From: Clostridiales bacterium
GTDB lineage: Bacteria; Bacillota; Clostridia; Oscillospirales; Acutalibacteraceae
Reading direction: 5' to 3'
DNA: 11,356 nucleotides
Assembly: GCA_019421725.1 (NCBI GenBank)
Contig: JAHZES010000053.1
Coordinates: 1-11,356 of the forward strand
Shown here: positions 1 to 6,789 of the stretch, in pieces
How positions within the stretch are numbered: the first letter of the stretch is position 1
Layout: each line of letters begins with the position of its first letter
Position numbers and translations under genes: made by a program
Notes under the pieces: model-generated
What the model was told of the DNA's origin: nothing
The model's input: the letters and a program-made list of their open reading frames with translations, nothing else
The model's database searches: none

Positions 1-723
1 GTTCTGAAACGCAATCGTTCTTGCCCAGCCGGCCTCGTAATAGGCGACTGCGCCGCCGCTCATCCGCATGGTAAGCATGCCGTAGTCAAAATGGGGTGCG
101 TCCCCCGGTACGCTGATTCTGCTGCCAATCCCGGCGATCGACTGCACCTCCTGCCCGGTAAACCAACGGGCTACGTCAATATAATGAACGCCGCAATCGA
201 CAACAGGAGAGCAATCTTCCAGCAGCGCTGTCAGACGATGCTGCCCCATGTGATGATGATTTTGCACCATTCGCAAAACTCTCGGTTCGCCGATCATGCC
301 GTCGGCGATCATATCATGCAGACGGCGGTAGGAATCGTTATGGCGCAGCACATGTGCGATCAGGACTTTGGTTCTGGCGTTCCGAACCGCCAAAAGGAAT
401 TCCTCCAGCTCCTCTTCACGCGCGACCATCGGCTTTTCGCACAGTACATGCTTTCCTGCTTTAAGGCAGTCCTTTAAAATTGCCAGATGAGATTGTGCAT
501 AAGTCGCAATAATCACAATATCCACATCGGAACGCGCAATCAATTCCCGATAATCGGCAGACCAACAGGCTGCTCCGTAACGGCGAGCCGCCGCCATTGC
601 CGCATGCTGATCGACATCCGCCGTTCCAACCAGCCTTATCTGATCCCGGAATGCGATATCCTCCAGATACGCCTTTCCAATATATCCGCACCCAACCAAA
701 ACAATTCCGTACCGTTCCCGCAT
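1..723 (-). CDS. Gfo/Idh/MocA family oxidoreductase, N-terminal 241 residues (3' end outside window)
   Basis: Reading frame open on the minus strand from an ATG at 723 to the window edge, so the C-terminal part is missing. Seen: an N-terminal Rossmann nucleotide-binding motif GCGYIG (residues 11-16), the family motif CEKP (95-98), whose lysine contributes to the catalytic site in this family, and DCGVHYID (176-183), matching the Asp/His motif of the catalytic domain. Known for the family: soluble cytoplasmic NAD(P)-dependent dehydrogenases acting on sugars, inositols or related polyols. Full length is usually about 330-400 residues, so roughly 100 or more are missing. The start is supported by AAAGGGG at 733-739, nine bases upstream, and by a promoter at 770-798. 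The substrate cannot be read from this part and no sugar transporter or other catabolic gene is in view. Confidence 0.9.
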   Translation of the reverse strand, partial: MRERYGIVLVGCGYIGKAYLEDIAFRDQIRLVGTADVDQHAAMAAARRYGAACWSADYRELIARSDVDIVIIATYAQSHLAILKDCLKAGKHVLCEKPMVAREEELEEFLLAVRNARTKVLIAHVLRHNDSYRRLHDMIADGMIGEPRVLRMVQNHHHMGQHRLTALLEDCSPVVDCGVHYIDVARWFTGQEVQSIAGIGSRISVPGDAPHFDYGMLTMRMSGGAVAYYEAGWARTIAFQN

Positions 724-769
724 AATCTGGTTCCCCTTTGTATCGCTTCCTTTTCATTTGCACTTTTGT

Positions 770-798
770 ATTGTAACTCAAAGGGCAGAAAAAAGCAA
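770..798 (-). promoter_or_regulatory. Candidate sigma-A promoter of the Gfo/Idh/MocA gene
   Basis: On the minus strand, TTGCTT (798-793) and TACAAT (775-770) are separated by exactly 17 bases. The start point would be near 763, giving a leader of about 40 nt before the ATG at 723. The -10 box matches 5 of 6 and the -35 box 4 of 6 consensus positions. Called by eye. Confidence 0.55.
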
Positions 799-889
799 CA
801 TACCGAGGAAAAAGCAAAAAATGAAGACGTATTTCCTATTTTCCAGATTTGACGTAAACTTTTTTGGTATATATTTTTTTATTTCTCCT

Positions 890-898
890 TGATATAAT
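890..898 (+). promoter_or_regulatory. Extended -10 promoter of the 98-residue gene
   Basis: TGATATAAT is a perfect TATAAT box preceded by the TGn extension, about 50 bases upstream of the ATG at 950. No good -35 box lies 16-18 bases upstream (the region is T/A-rich), which fits an extended -10 promoter. A TTGACG at 849-854 is too far away to be its partner. Confidence 0.55.
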
Positions 899-949
899 AA
901 TTACAACGAAAGAAAGCAAGGACGCTTTCAAAAATGAGGAGGAAAAAAC

Positions 950-1246
950 ATGGAAACAGTTATGAAAAAGGAACTCGAAAATGCAGTGGTCGATTTAAAC
1001 GGATTTCAAATCTACTACAATTTGCTGCGCGGCGAAAACGGCCGTTACGGCATTGCATGCTGCTGCCGGAAGAGCGGCCGTCCCCTTTCCAACTACATAA
1101 ACCACAACCTTTTCTCTGCCCATGCCGCTGCTCAGAAAACCTTCCGCATTCTGGTAGACAACGCTGTCTTCCCTGTTCACATTCCTGACATTCTGCTTGA
1201 TCTGCAGATTGCAGGCAATGAACAGACCTCTACGGCAATTGCGTAA
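950..1246 (+). CDS. Small conserved-looking protein of unknown function (98 aa; possibly DUF6514-like)
   Basis: The start is fixed by GAGGAGG at 936-942, seven bases before the ATG. Together with an upstream TG-extended -10 box and a downstream hairpin, this makes a complete stand-alone transcription unit. The 98-residue product has no signal peptide and no membrane segment. It has an N-terminal charged stretch, a beta-like segment FQIYYNLL (19-26), a YGIACCC segment with three adjacent cysteines (about 33-39), and an ending of the form FRILVDNAVFPVHIPDILLD. From memory, that last pattern resembles DUF6514, a small uncharacterised family of Clostridia, but I could not test this and no function is implied. 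The gene is not obviously linked to either neighbour: the left one is divergent and the right one convergent. Confidence 0.75.
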   Translation: METVMKKELENAVVDLNGFQIYYNLLRGENGRYGIACCCRKSGRPLSNYINHNLFSAHAAAQKTFRILVDNAVFPVHIPDILLDLQIAGNEQTSTAIA

Positions 1247-1264
1247 AGTGTAATGCGTTCTTTT

Positions 1265-1327
1265 CAAATGAAAGCAGCCTGATTTCCGGAAGATAGGGTA
1301 AATCCGGGATCAGGCTGCTTTCATTTG
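1265..1327. terminator. Bidirectional terminator between convergent genes (19-bp perfect stem)
   Basis: Arms at 1265-1283 and 1309-1327 are perfect reverse complements of 19 bases, with a 25-nt loop. The GC-rich core GCAGCCTGAT is flanked outward by ATGAAA on one side and TTTCAT on the other, so either transcript ends its core stem in a U-rich tail. It lies between the plus-strand gene ending at 1246 and the minus-strand helicase gene ending at 1332, as expected for a shared terminator. A further eight-T run on the plus strand begins near 1335, inside the helicase stop region. Confidence 0.85.
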
Positions 1328-1331
1328 CCGT

Positions 1332-3719
1332 TTACTTTTTTTTCAAATTTGCAAAATTAGCAAACACCTTTTTCGTTCCGACCTGATGAAACGCAATCTC
1401 CAGCAAGACATCATTGCCCATTTTGGTTGCAGAAAGAACCATGCCGTCGCCAAACGTTTTATGCTCCACGGTATCTCCCGGCTGGAAGTGACATGATTTT
1501 CCCGGGGGGACCGTCGGAGTGCCCGTCCCGATACTACGCGCTGTCCGGATATTGGCAGTTCGATTGGCCGTGTTGGATAAGGGCAATTTCATGCCTGGCT
1601 CCGGTGTTTTCCAACTGCGCGTCACGGTTTCTTCCAGCAGGTCCTCTGGAATTTCCAACGCAAAACGGGATGGCTTATTCCGTTGGGTACTGCCATAAAG
1701 CATGCGCTGAGCGGCATCGGTCAAATACAGCTGTTCTCTGGCGCGGGTAATTCCCACATATGCCAGCCGGCGCTCCTCTTCGATTTCTTCTCCGCCGCTG
1801 ACGATCGATTGGTACCCCGGAAAAAGATTTTCTTCCATTCCCGGCATAAAAACGACCGGAAACTCAAGTCCTTTTGCCGAATGCAGCGTCATCATCACGA
1901 CGGAATCGGCATCCTGATCATAGTTGTCGATATCCGTCATCAAGGAGACCTCCTCCAAAAAGGCCGAAATAGAAGCATCCTCCTGATTTTCCTGCTCAAA
2001 CTGAATCAGATTGCTGGCAAGCTCGTTGATATTTTCAATTCTTGTTTCCGCCTCATCGTTCTGCGCCTTTAAATACGCCACATAATCCGTTTTAAACAGT
2101 ATGTGCTGATACAGGTCATGCAGCGAGATTTCGGGATCCTGCGCTTCTTCAATCAATTCGTTGATCGTGGCGGCAAACGCGCGCAGCTTTGGTGCGGCAC
2201 GGCGCAGCGCATCAAACTCATCTGCCCGCGTGATCACCTCAAACAGGCTCATGCCTACCACGGAGGCAATTTCCTCTGCAGAAGAAATTGTCTTGTCACC
2301 GATGGAACGCTTTGGTTCATTAATAATTCTGCGCAGGCGCATACTGTCGTTCGGGTTTGCAATCACACTGAGATAAGCGATCATATCGCGGATCTCCTTG
2401 CGTTCGTAAAAACGGTGACCGCCGATCATCCGATACGGCACGCCGCTGCGGACAAAAACCTTTTCAATGGCATTGGATTGGGCATTCGTACGGTAAAGCA
2501 CCGCAAAATCGCTGAATTTCTTTCCGGAGGCCGTTGCATCCAGAATGTTTTCGGCAATATACTTTGCCTCATCCTGCTCGTTCAGCGCCTTATGCAGCTG
2601 GATTTTCTCTCCCTGCGGATTTTCCGTCCAAAGCGTTTTTCCTTTACGTCCGCTGTTGTTTTCAATTACGGCGTTTGCCGCGTTCAAAATCGTTTTGGTA
2701 GAGCGGTAGTTCTGTTCCAGTCGAATGACGGTGCTGTCCGGGAAGGTGGTTTCAAAGCTGAGGATGTTTTCGATGTTTGCGCCGCGAAAACGGTAAATGC
2801 TCTGGTCGTCGTCACCAACGACGCATAGATTGCGGTGAGCAGCCGAAAGCATGCGCACCCATTCATACTGCGCATGGTTGGTATCCTGATATTCGTCCAC
2901 CATAATGTACTGAAATTTCTTCTGATAATATTCCAGAACGTCCTTGTTCTTTCGCAGCAGCGTTACTGCATGGAACAGCAGGTCGTCAAAATCCATCGCA
3001 TCCGCTTCCCGGAGGCGCGATTGATACATCCGGTAAGCCTGTCCGATCTGCTGCTGCCGAAAATCGCCGCCTGCGTTCTGCAGATACTCTTCCGGCGTGA
3101 TCAACGAATCCTTCGCATGCGAGATCTCTGTCAGAATGACACGCGCTGGCAGCGCTTTATCATCGATACGCAGCGCTTTGATGCAGTCACGCATCAACCT
3201 CTTGGAATCCTCTGTGTCGTACACCGTAAAATGACGTGAAAAGCCGAGTCTGTCGCCATCCTTGCGAAGCATCCGCGCACAGGCTGCGTGAAAAGTAGAC
3301 GCCCAAATATCGTTTCCGCTTTCCCCCAGCATATTTTCCAACCGGTCTTTTAATTCACCGGCAGCCTTGTTGGTAAAGGTAATGGCAAGAATTTTCCACG
3401 CCGGAACGGGCGATTCCGCCGCAATGATCCTTGCCTGCTCCTTGAGCGAATCGTCGCCCGCGCAGTAACGCTCCAAAACTGCCAATTCCTCCGGGCTGCA
3501 GCTTCCTGTCTGAGACTCATACGCATTCCCGTAGCGAATCAAATTAGCGATCCTGTTAACAAGCACGGTCGTTTTTCCGCTGCCGGCTCCCGCCAAAATC
3601 AGCAACGGTCCACTGACATGGAAAACCGCTTTTTTCTGCATTTCATTCATTCTGGAGAAATCCTTCTCCATTACTTTTCGCCGAAAGGTCAAATATTGCT
3701 GCGATAACGACTGTTCCAT
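1332..3719 (-). CDS. pcrA: ATP-dependent DNA helicase PcrA (UvrD/Rep superfamily 1)
   Basis: 3'-to-5' superfamily 1A helicase, cytoplasmic, involved in nucleotide excision repair, replication restart and clearing transcription-replication conflicts. Motifs in order: Walker A AGAGSGKT (43-50), motif Ia FTNKAA (115-120), TFHAACARML (142-151), Walker B VDEYQDT (274-280), motif III GDDDQSIYRFRGA (302-314), motif IV LEQNYRST (334-341), motif V LHSAKGLEF (612-620) and motif VI YVGITRARE (654-662). The last ~50 residues (FQPGDTVEHKTFGDGMV..., from 745) match the C-terminal Tudor-like domain that in PcrA binds RNA polymerase, favouring PcrA over Rep. At 795 residues it is longer than usual for PcrA (about 720-750), largely because of extra sequence at about 63-105 between motifs I and Ia. 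The ATG at 3719 has GGAGGGG at 3734-3740 with a long 14-nt spacer. Internal ATGs at residues 17 and 24 are alternatives, the latter preceded by GGAGAAGG. Confidence 0.95.
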   Translation of the reverse strand: MEQSLSQQYLTFRRKVMEKDFSRMNEMQKKAVFHVSGPLLILAGAGSGKTTVLVNRIANLIRYGNAYESQTGSCSPEELAVLERYCAGDDSLKEQARIIAAESPVPAWKILAITFTNKAAGELKDRLENMLGESGNDIWASTFHAACARMLRKDGDRLGFSRHFTVYDTEDSKRLMRDCIKALRIDDKALPARVILTEISHAKDSLITPEEYLQNAGGDFRQQQIGQAYRMYQSRLREADAMDFDDLLFHAVTLLRKNKDVLEYYQKKFQYIMVDEYQDTNHAQYEWVRMLSAAHRNLCVVGDDDQSIYRFRGANIENILSFETTFPDSTVIRLEQNYRSTKTILNAANAVIENNSGRKGKTLWTENPQGEKIQLHKALNEQDEAKYIAENILDATASGKKFSDFAVLYRTNAQSNAIEKVFVRSGVPYRMIGGHRFYERKEIRDMIAYLSVIANPNDSMRLRRIINEPKRSIGDKTISSAEEIASVVGMSLFEVITRADEFDALRRAAPKLRAFAATINELIEEAQDPEISLHDLYQHILFKTDYVAYLKAQNDEAETRIENINELASNLIQFEQENQEDASISAFLEEVSLMTDIDNYDQDADSVVMMTLHSAKGLEFPVVFMPGMEENLFPGYQSIVSGGEEIEEERRLAYVGITRAREQLYLTDAAQRMLYGSTQRNKPSRFALEIPEDLLEETVTRSWKTPEPGMKLPLSNTANRTANIRTARSIGTGTPTVPPGKSCHFQPGDTVEHKTFGDGMVLSATKMGNDVLLEIAFHQVGTKKVFANFANLKKK

Positions 3720-3773
3720 GATTATTTTTTCTTCCCCTCCATAAACGCAAAAAGCAATTCTCTTGAATCCCTA

Positions 3774-3807
3774 TAAAAAATGCGCCCGATCAATTTGACG
3801 GGCGCAT
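3774..3807 (-). terminator. Rho-independent terminator of the oadG-oadB unit
   Basis: On the minus strand, ATGCGCCCG and CGGGCGCAT (arms 3799-3807 and 3780-3788) form a 9-bp GC-rich stem with a 10-nt loop, followed directly by a run of T residues (plus-strand A run 3775-3780). It lies just past the oadB stop at 3827. It also separates the pump genes from pcrA, which starts 55 bases further on. No convincing separate pcrA promoter is visible in that gap. Confidence 0.9.
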
Positions 3808-3826
3808 CGAATTAGAGCCTTCAAAG

Positions 3827-5092
3827 TTACCCCAGGATACTGATCAACACGCCTGCGGCAACCGCCGAGCCGATAACACCGGCCACATTCGGACCCATAG
3901 CATGCATCAGCAGGAAATTAGACGGGTTTTCTTTCTGGCCAACCTTCTGAGCTACACGGGCAGCCATCGGCACAGCAGAAACCCCCGCAGAGCCGATCAG
4001 CGGATTTACCTTGCCCTTGGTGGCCCAGCACATCAGCTTGCCGAACAGAACGCCGCCGGCTGTGCCAAAGCAGAAAGCCAACAGACCAAGAACGATGATC
4101 CCCAACGTCTGTGTAGAGAGAAAAACCTTTCCGGTCGCGGTCGCACCGACCGTGACGCCCAGGAAAATGGTAATAATGTTCATCAACTCATTCTGCGCCG
4201 CATTGGAGATGCGGGAAACAACGCCGCTCTCGCGGAAAATATTTCCGAGCATCAGCATGCCGACCAACGGAGCCGCATCCGGCAGAAGAAGTGAAACGAT
4301 GATGGTAACAAGAATCGGGAAAACGATTTTTTCCAGCTTGGAAACCGGACGAAGCTGCGTCATAACAATCTTGCGTTCTTTTTTGGTTGTCAGCAGTTTC
4401 ATGATCGGCGGCTGAATGATCGGGACAAGAGCCATGTACGAATAAGCCGCAACCGCGATCGGCCCCAAAAGTTCGGGTTTCAGTTTAGATGTAACAAAAA
4501 TTGCGGTCGGGCCGTCCGCACCGCCGATAATGGCAATTGCACCCGCCGCCTGCGGGTCAAAGCCCAGAGCAATTGCGCCGATAAAGGTCAGGAAAATGCC
4601 AAGCTGTGCTGCGGCACCCAGCAAAAAGCTTTTCGGATTGGCAATCAGCGGACCGAAATCCGTCATAGCACCGATACCGAGGAAGATCAGCGGAGGATAA
4701 ATGCCAAGCTTAACGCCCTGATAAAGATAATAGAGCAAACCGCCGTTGTTGCTGGCAGTCATCTGCTGTTCGAAATAACGACCGCCCTGCTGAATGACCG
4801 GATAAGCGGATTTATAGGCTCCGCTAAGGTAATCCGCCAAGGTCTGCCCGGTCATTTCGACCATATCATAAGTAGGCGTCGGTGCAGCCATAATGTTGGG
4901 GAAAACGTTGACGAGCAGCATACCGAATGCAATCGGCAGCAGGAGGAGCGGCTCGTACTCTTTTTTGATGGCAAGATACATCAATACGCAGGCAATTACG
5001 ATCATGACATAGTTTTCCCATCCGCTGGTCGCAAAGCCGGAAGAAGTAACCAGATCTTTCAGCGTTTGCAGCACTTCTGCAAAAATATTCAT
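3827..5092 (-). CDS. oadB: Sodium ion-translocating decarboxylase, beta subunit (OadB/GcdB/MmdB family)
   Basis: Integral membrane subunit that couples decarboxylation of a carboxybiotin carrier to sodium export. The 421-residue product is full length for the family, with many hydrophobic segments (for example 27-41, 46-66, 155-178, 256-270, 328-350, 400-420). Family signatures: FGPLIANPK (146-154), GGADGPTAIF (190-199) and GSAGVSAVPMAARVAQ (367-382). Compared with Klebsiella OadB, the functionally important Asp203, Tyr229, Ser382 and Arg389 appear to correspond to D193, Y219, S372 and R379, a constant offset of 10. The pump chemistry therefore looks intact. Its start has AAGGA eight bases upstream. 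It follows the OadG-like gene by 39 bases and ends before a strong terminator. Whether the substrate is oxaloacetate, methylmalonyl-CoA, glutaconyl-CoA or malonate cannot be told, since no carboxyltransferase gene is in the window. The symbol is a family label. Confidence 0.95.
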   Translation of the reverse strand: MNIFAEVLQTLKDLVTSSGFATSGWENYVMIVIACVLMYLAIKKEYEPLLLLPIAFGMLLVNVFPNIMAAPTPTYDMVEMTGQTLADYLSGAYKSAYPVIQQGGRYFEQQMTASNNGGLLYYLYQGVKLGIYPPLIFLGIGAMTDFGPLIANPKSFLLGAAAQLGIFLTFIGAIALGFDPQAAGAIAIIGGADGPTAIFVTSKLKPELLGPIAVAAYSYMALVPIIQPPIMKLLTTKKERKIVMTQLRPVSKLEKIVFPILVTIIVSLLLPDAAPLVGMLMLGNIFRESGVVSRISNAAQNELMNIITIFLGVTVGATATGKVFLSTQTLGIIVLGLLAFCFGTAGGVLFGKLMCWATKGKVNPLIGSAGVSAVPMAARVAQKVGQKENPSNFLLMHAMGPNVAGVIGSAVAAGVLISILG

Positions 5093-5131
5093 GGTAACGT
5101 TCCTTTCCGTTAAAATTCAACAAATGGATCT

Positions 5132-5491
5132 TCAGAACGGGCGCGTATTTTCCAACACACCGGCCGTTCCCCACGCGGAACGAGAAGGCTTGGAACGTTT
5201 TATGCCGCGGATCACATATTTGCCGCTGCCTTCCAAAGAAGCGATCGCAGCTGCGATTACGGCAATGATCTCACCCGGAATACCGGAGGCCGCTTTCTTA
5301 ACGGAGACGGAAGCTTTTGGGGCAACCTGCTTAGGCTGCTCTTCTTTGCCGCTCTGCTTTTTACCACCCTTACCGCTAACACCGCTGACGATCTGACCGT
5401 AGCACCAGATCAGTGCCGTCAACAAAATCAGCACCAGAAAAACAACCAAAAGGCCACTGATCAGGACGACCAAAGACAAGTTCATGTCCAT
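5132..5491 (-). CDS. oadG: OadG-like gamma/delta subunit of the sodium-pumping decarboxylase (119 aa)
   Basis: Small membrane-anchored subunit that assembles decarboxylase complexes. The start at 5491 is set by AAGGAGA at 5501-5507, nine bases upstream; an in-frame TTG at 5554 has no such site and would add 21 polar residues ahead of the membrane anchor. The product has one N-terminal transmembrane segment (about 5-29), a lysine-rich Pro/Ala/Val linker (about 38-70), then IPGEIIAVIAAAIASL (71-86) and a C-terminal block RPF-terminated SRSAWGTAGVLENTRPF (103-119). That tail is typical of OadG/MmdD-type subunits of Clostridia. It is the first gene of a two-gene unit with the beta subunit. The linker carries no MKM biotinylation motif, so it is not itself the biotin carrier. 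The symbol is a family label; substrate unknown. Confidence 0.85.
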   Translation of the reverse strand: MDMNLSLVVLISGLLVVFLVLILLTALIWCYGQIVSGVSGKGGKKQSGKEEQPKQVAPKASVSVKKAASGIPGEIIAVIAAAIASLEGSGKYVIRGIKRSKPSRSAWGTAGVLENTRPF

Positions 5492-5622
5492 TGTGTTGAA
5501 TCTCCTTTTTCTCGTGATTTTCGCTTTCTTGCAATACTCTGTCTGCAAAAGCAAACTGTGATTTTCGTTCTAAACCCCTTCACAAATCACCGTGCAGCAG
5601 GAACCGTTCAAAAACGCGATTT
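5492..5622 (-). promoter_or_regulatory. Long 5' leader of the oadG-oadB transcript with repeated and complementary segments
   Basis: From the predicted start point near 5622, the leader is about 130 nt. It holds two identical copies of CGAAAATCAC (minus strand; plus-strand positions 5558-5567 and 5514-5523). Between the start point and these copies lies GTGATTT (plus-strand 5584-5590), complementary to seven bases of either copy. The second copy lies just upstream of the ribosome binding site at 5501-5507. A small 5-bp hairpin (5529-5533 with 5544-5548) lies between the copies. I recognise no known riboswitch class; a regulatory role is inference. Confidence 0.35.
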
Positions 5623-5628
5623 GAAGCT

Positions 5629-5657
5629 ATTATAACACATTTCTTTTTCCAATACAA
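5629..5657 (-). promoter_or_regulatory. Sigma-A promoter of oadG-oadB
   Basis: On the minus strand, TTGTAT (5657-5652) and a perfect TATAAT (5634-5629) are spaced 17 bases, with a TG one base before the -10 box (TGTTATAAT). Start point about 5622. The promoter sits in the 308-base divergent gap shared with lysR. Confidence 0.75.
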
Positions 5658-5722
5658 TTTCTTTTTCTTGTTTTTTTAAAATTTTGTTTTCGCACTGTGA
5701 GACCGCTTATTGCTTTCCATAC

Positions 5723-5751
5723 TTGTCAGAAGAAAAAGAATCGGGTATAAT
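5723..5751 (+). promoter_or_regulatory. Sigma-A promoter of the lysR gene
   Basis: TTGTCA (5723-5728) and TATAAT (5746-5751) are spaced exactly 17 bases, close to a perfect consensus promoter. A second overlapping TATAAT is at 5751-5756. Start point about 5758, giving a leader of about 40 nt. Confidence 0.8.
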
Positions 5752-5755
5752 ATAA

Positions 5756-5778
5756 TTATTGCTTATGGCTTACAATAA
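5756..5778 (+). promoter_or_regulatory. Candidate operator: dyad TTATTG-N11-CAATAA at the lysR start point
   Basis: A 6-bp perfect inverted repeat with an 11-nt centre covers the predicted +1 of lysR, immediately after its -10 box. A second, overlapping dyad CTTAT-N8-ATAAG lies at 5762-5779. The position suits autorepression by the LysR product, which is common in the family. It is not a canonical T-N11-A box, and AT-rich DNA yields such repeats by chance. Confidence 0.35.
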
Positions 5779-5799
5779 GTCTTTTAAGAAGGCAGGTGT

Positions 5800-6747
5800 T
5801 TGCTTTTGTCTGTCAATATGGAGCTTTACCGTGTGTTTCTGGCCGTCGGCAAATGCCGCAGTCCCTCTCAGGCTGCAAGAATTCTGAAAATTTCTCAGCC
5901 GGCTGTCAGTCAGGCAATCCGTCAGCTGGAAAACCGGCTTGGCTGCCGCTTGTTTATTCGCACCACCAAGGGCGTTGAGCTTACCGGAGAAGGAAGCACC
6001 CTGATAGGCTACATAGAGCAGGCCGTCGGCCTGGTGGACACTGCCGAAGCAAAACTGGCCAGTCTGAAGGATCTGACCAGCGGCGAACTTAAAATCGGCG
6101 CCAGCGACACCCTGTGCGATTATTACCTCTTGCCGTACCTGAAACACTTCCACGCGCTTTACCCTGAAATTCACCTGCAGGTTACCAATCGCACCTCCGA
6201 CGAAACACTCGTTCTGCTCAAGTCCGGTAAGGTAGATATTTCTTTTGTAAATCTGCCGATTTCAGATCCTCAGGTTTCGATCCTGCCCTGCATGACGGTA
6301 CAGGATATTTTTGTGGCCGGAGAAAAATACGCAGCGCTGCGCGGTAAACCGGTTTCGTGGCAAACACTTTCCGGGCTGCCGCTGATCCTGCTGGAGCATG
6401 CCTCCAACTCGCGGCGGCATCTGGACCGGGTAGCTGCGCAGAACGGCGTAACTCTGGATCCGTCGATTGAATTGGGCGCCCATTCATTGCTGGTAAAGTT
6501 TGCCTCCATCGGTCTTGGAGTGGCGTGTGTCACAAAAGAATTTGCCGGCGATCTTACTTCACAGGGGAATCTGTTCGAGCTGGAGCTCATGCCGCCGGTG
6601 CCGCAGCGCGGCGTTGGGCTGGCAACGCTGCAGGGGCTGCCGCTCTCGTTTGCCGCCGCACGTTTTGCAGAGCTGGTAACCGGAAAAACAGACGCAGCCT
6701 CTTCGTGCTGCCCGACCGGACTTTCTCCGGCCGCTGCGGATCAATGA
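5800..6747 (+). CDS. LysR-type transcriptional regulator
   Basis: 315 residues, the usual size for the family. The N-terminal winged helix-turn-helix covers about 7-65 (SPSQAARILKISQPAVSQAI, then RQLENRLGCRLFIRTTKG). A linker helix follows, then a periplasmic-binding-protein-like effector domain from about 94 (SGELKIGASDTL) to about 295. The start is uncertain. TTG at 5800 has AGAAGG (5787-5792) seven bases upstream; TTG at 5806 is seven bases after an AGGTG; the first ATG, at 5818, is too far from either site. The gene is divergent from oadG-oadB, and LysR regulators commonly control the adjacent divergent operon, so the pump genes are its most likely target; the inducer is unknown. The last ~18 residues are Ala/Ser/Cys/Pro-rich and poorly family-like. 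The ABC-F gene begins 42 bases after the stop. Confidence 0.92.
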   Translation: MLLSVNMELYRVFLAVGKCRSPSQAARILKISQPAVSQAIRQLENRLGCRLFIRTTKGVELTGEGSTLIGYIEQAVGLVDTAEAKLASLKDLTSGELKIGASDTLCDYYLLPYLKHFHALYPEIHLQVTNRTSDETLVLLKSGKVDISFVNLPISDPQVSILPCMTVQDIFVAGEKYAALRGKPVSWQTLSGLPLILLEHASNSRRHLDRVAAQNGVTLDPSIELGAHSLLVKFASIGLGVACVTKEFAGDLTSQGNLFELELMPPVPQRGVGLATLQGLPLSFAAARFAELVTGKTDAASSCCPTGLSPAAADQ

Positions 6748-6789
6748 TACGATTTCAAAGAAACGACCCTGTATGAAGGAGTTATTTAT

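Noticed and set aside
91..477. 128-residue plus-strand frame at the left edge
   Set aside because: Antisense to the Gfo/Idh/MocA gene, whose GxGxxG and EKP motifs show that the minus strand is coding.
934..1188. 84-residue frame starting at the ATG at 934
   Set aside because: Its start overlaps the Shine-Dalgarno of the 98-residue gene and has no site of its own; the other frame has a textbook start.
2103..2828. 241-residue open frame on the plus strand inside the helicase gene
   Set aside because: It is antisense to the motif-bearing part of PcrA, has no ribosome binding site and no recognisable domain; it is a shadow of the true frame.
5492..5554. Upstream TTG start for the OadG-like protein at 5554
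   Set aside because: It would place a 21-residue basic stretch ahead of the membrane anchor and lacks a ribosome binding site; AAGGAGA fits the ATG at 5491.
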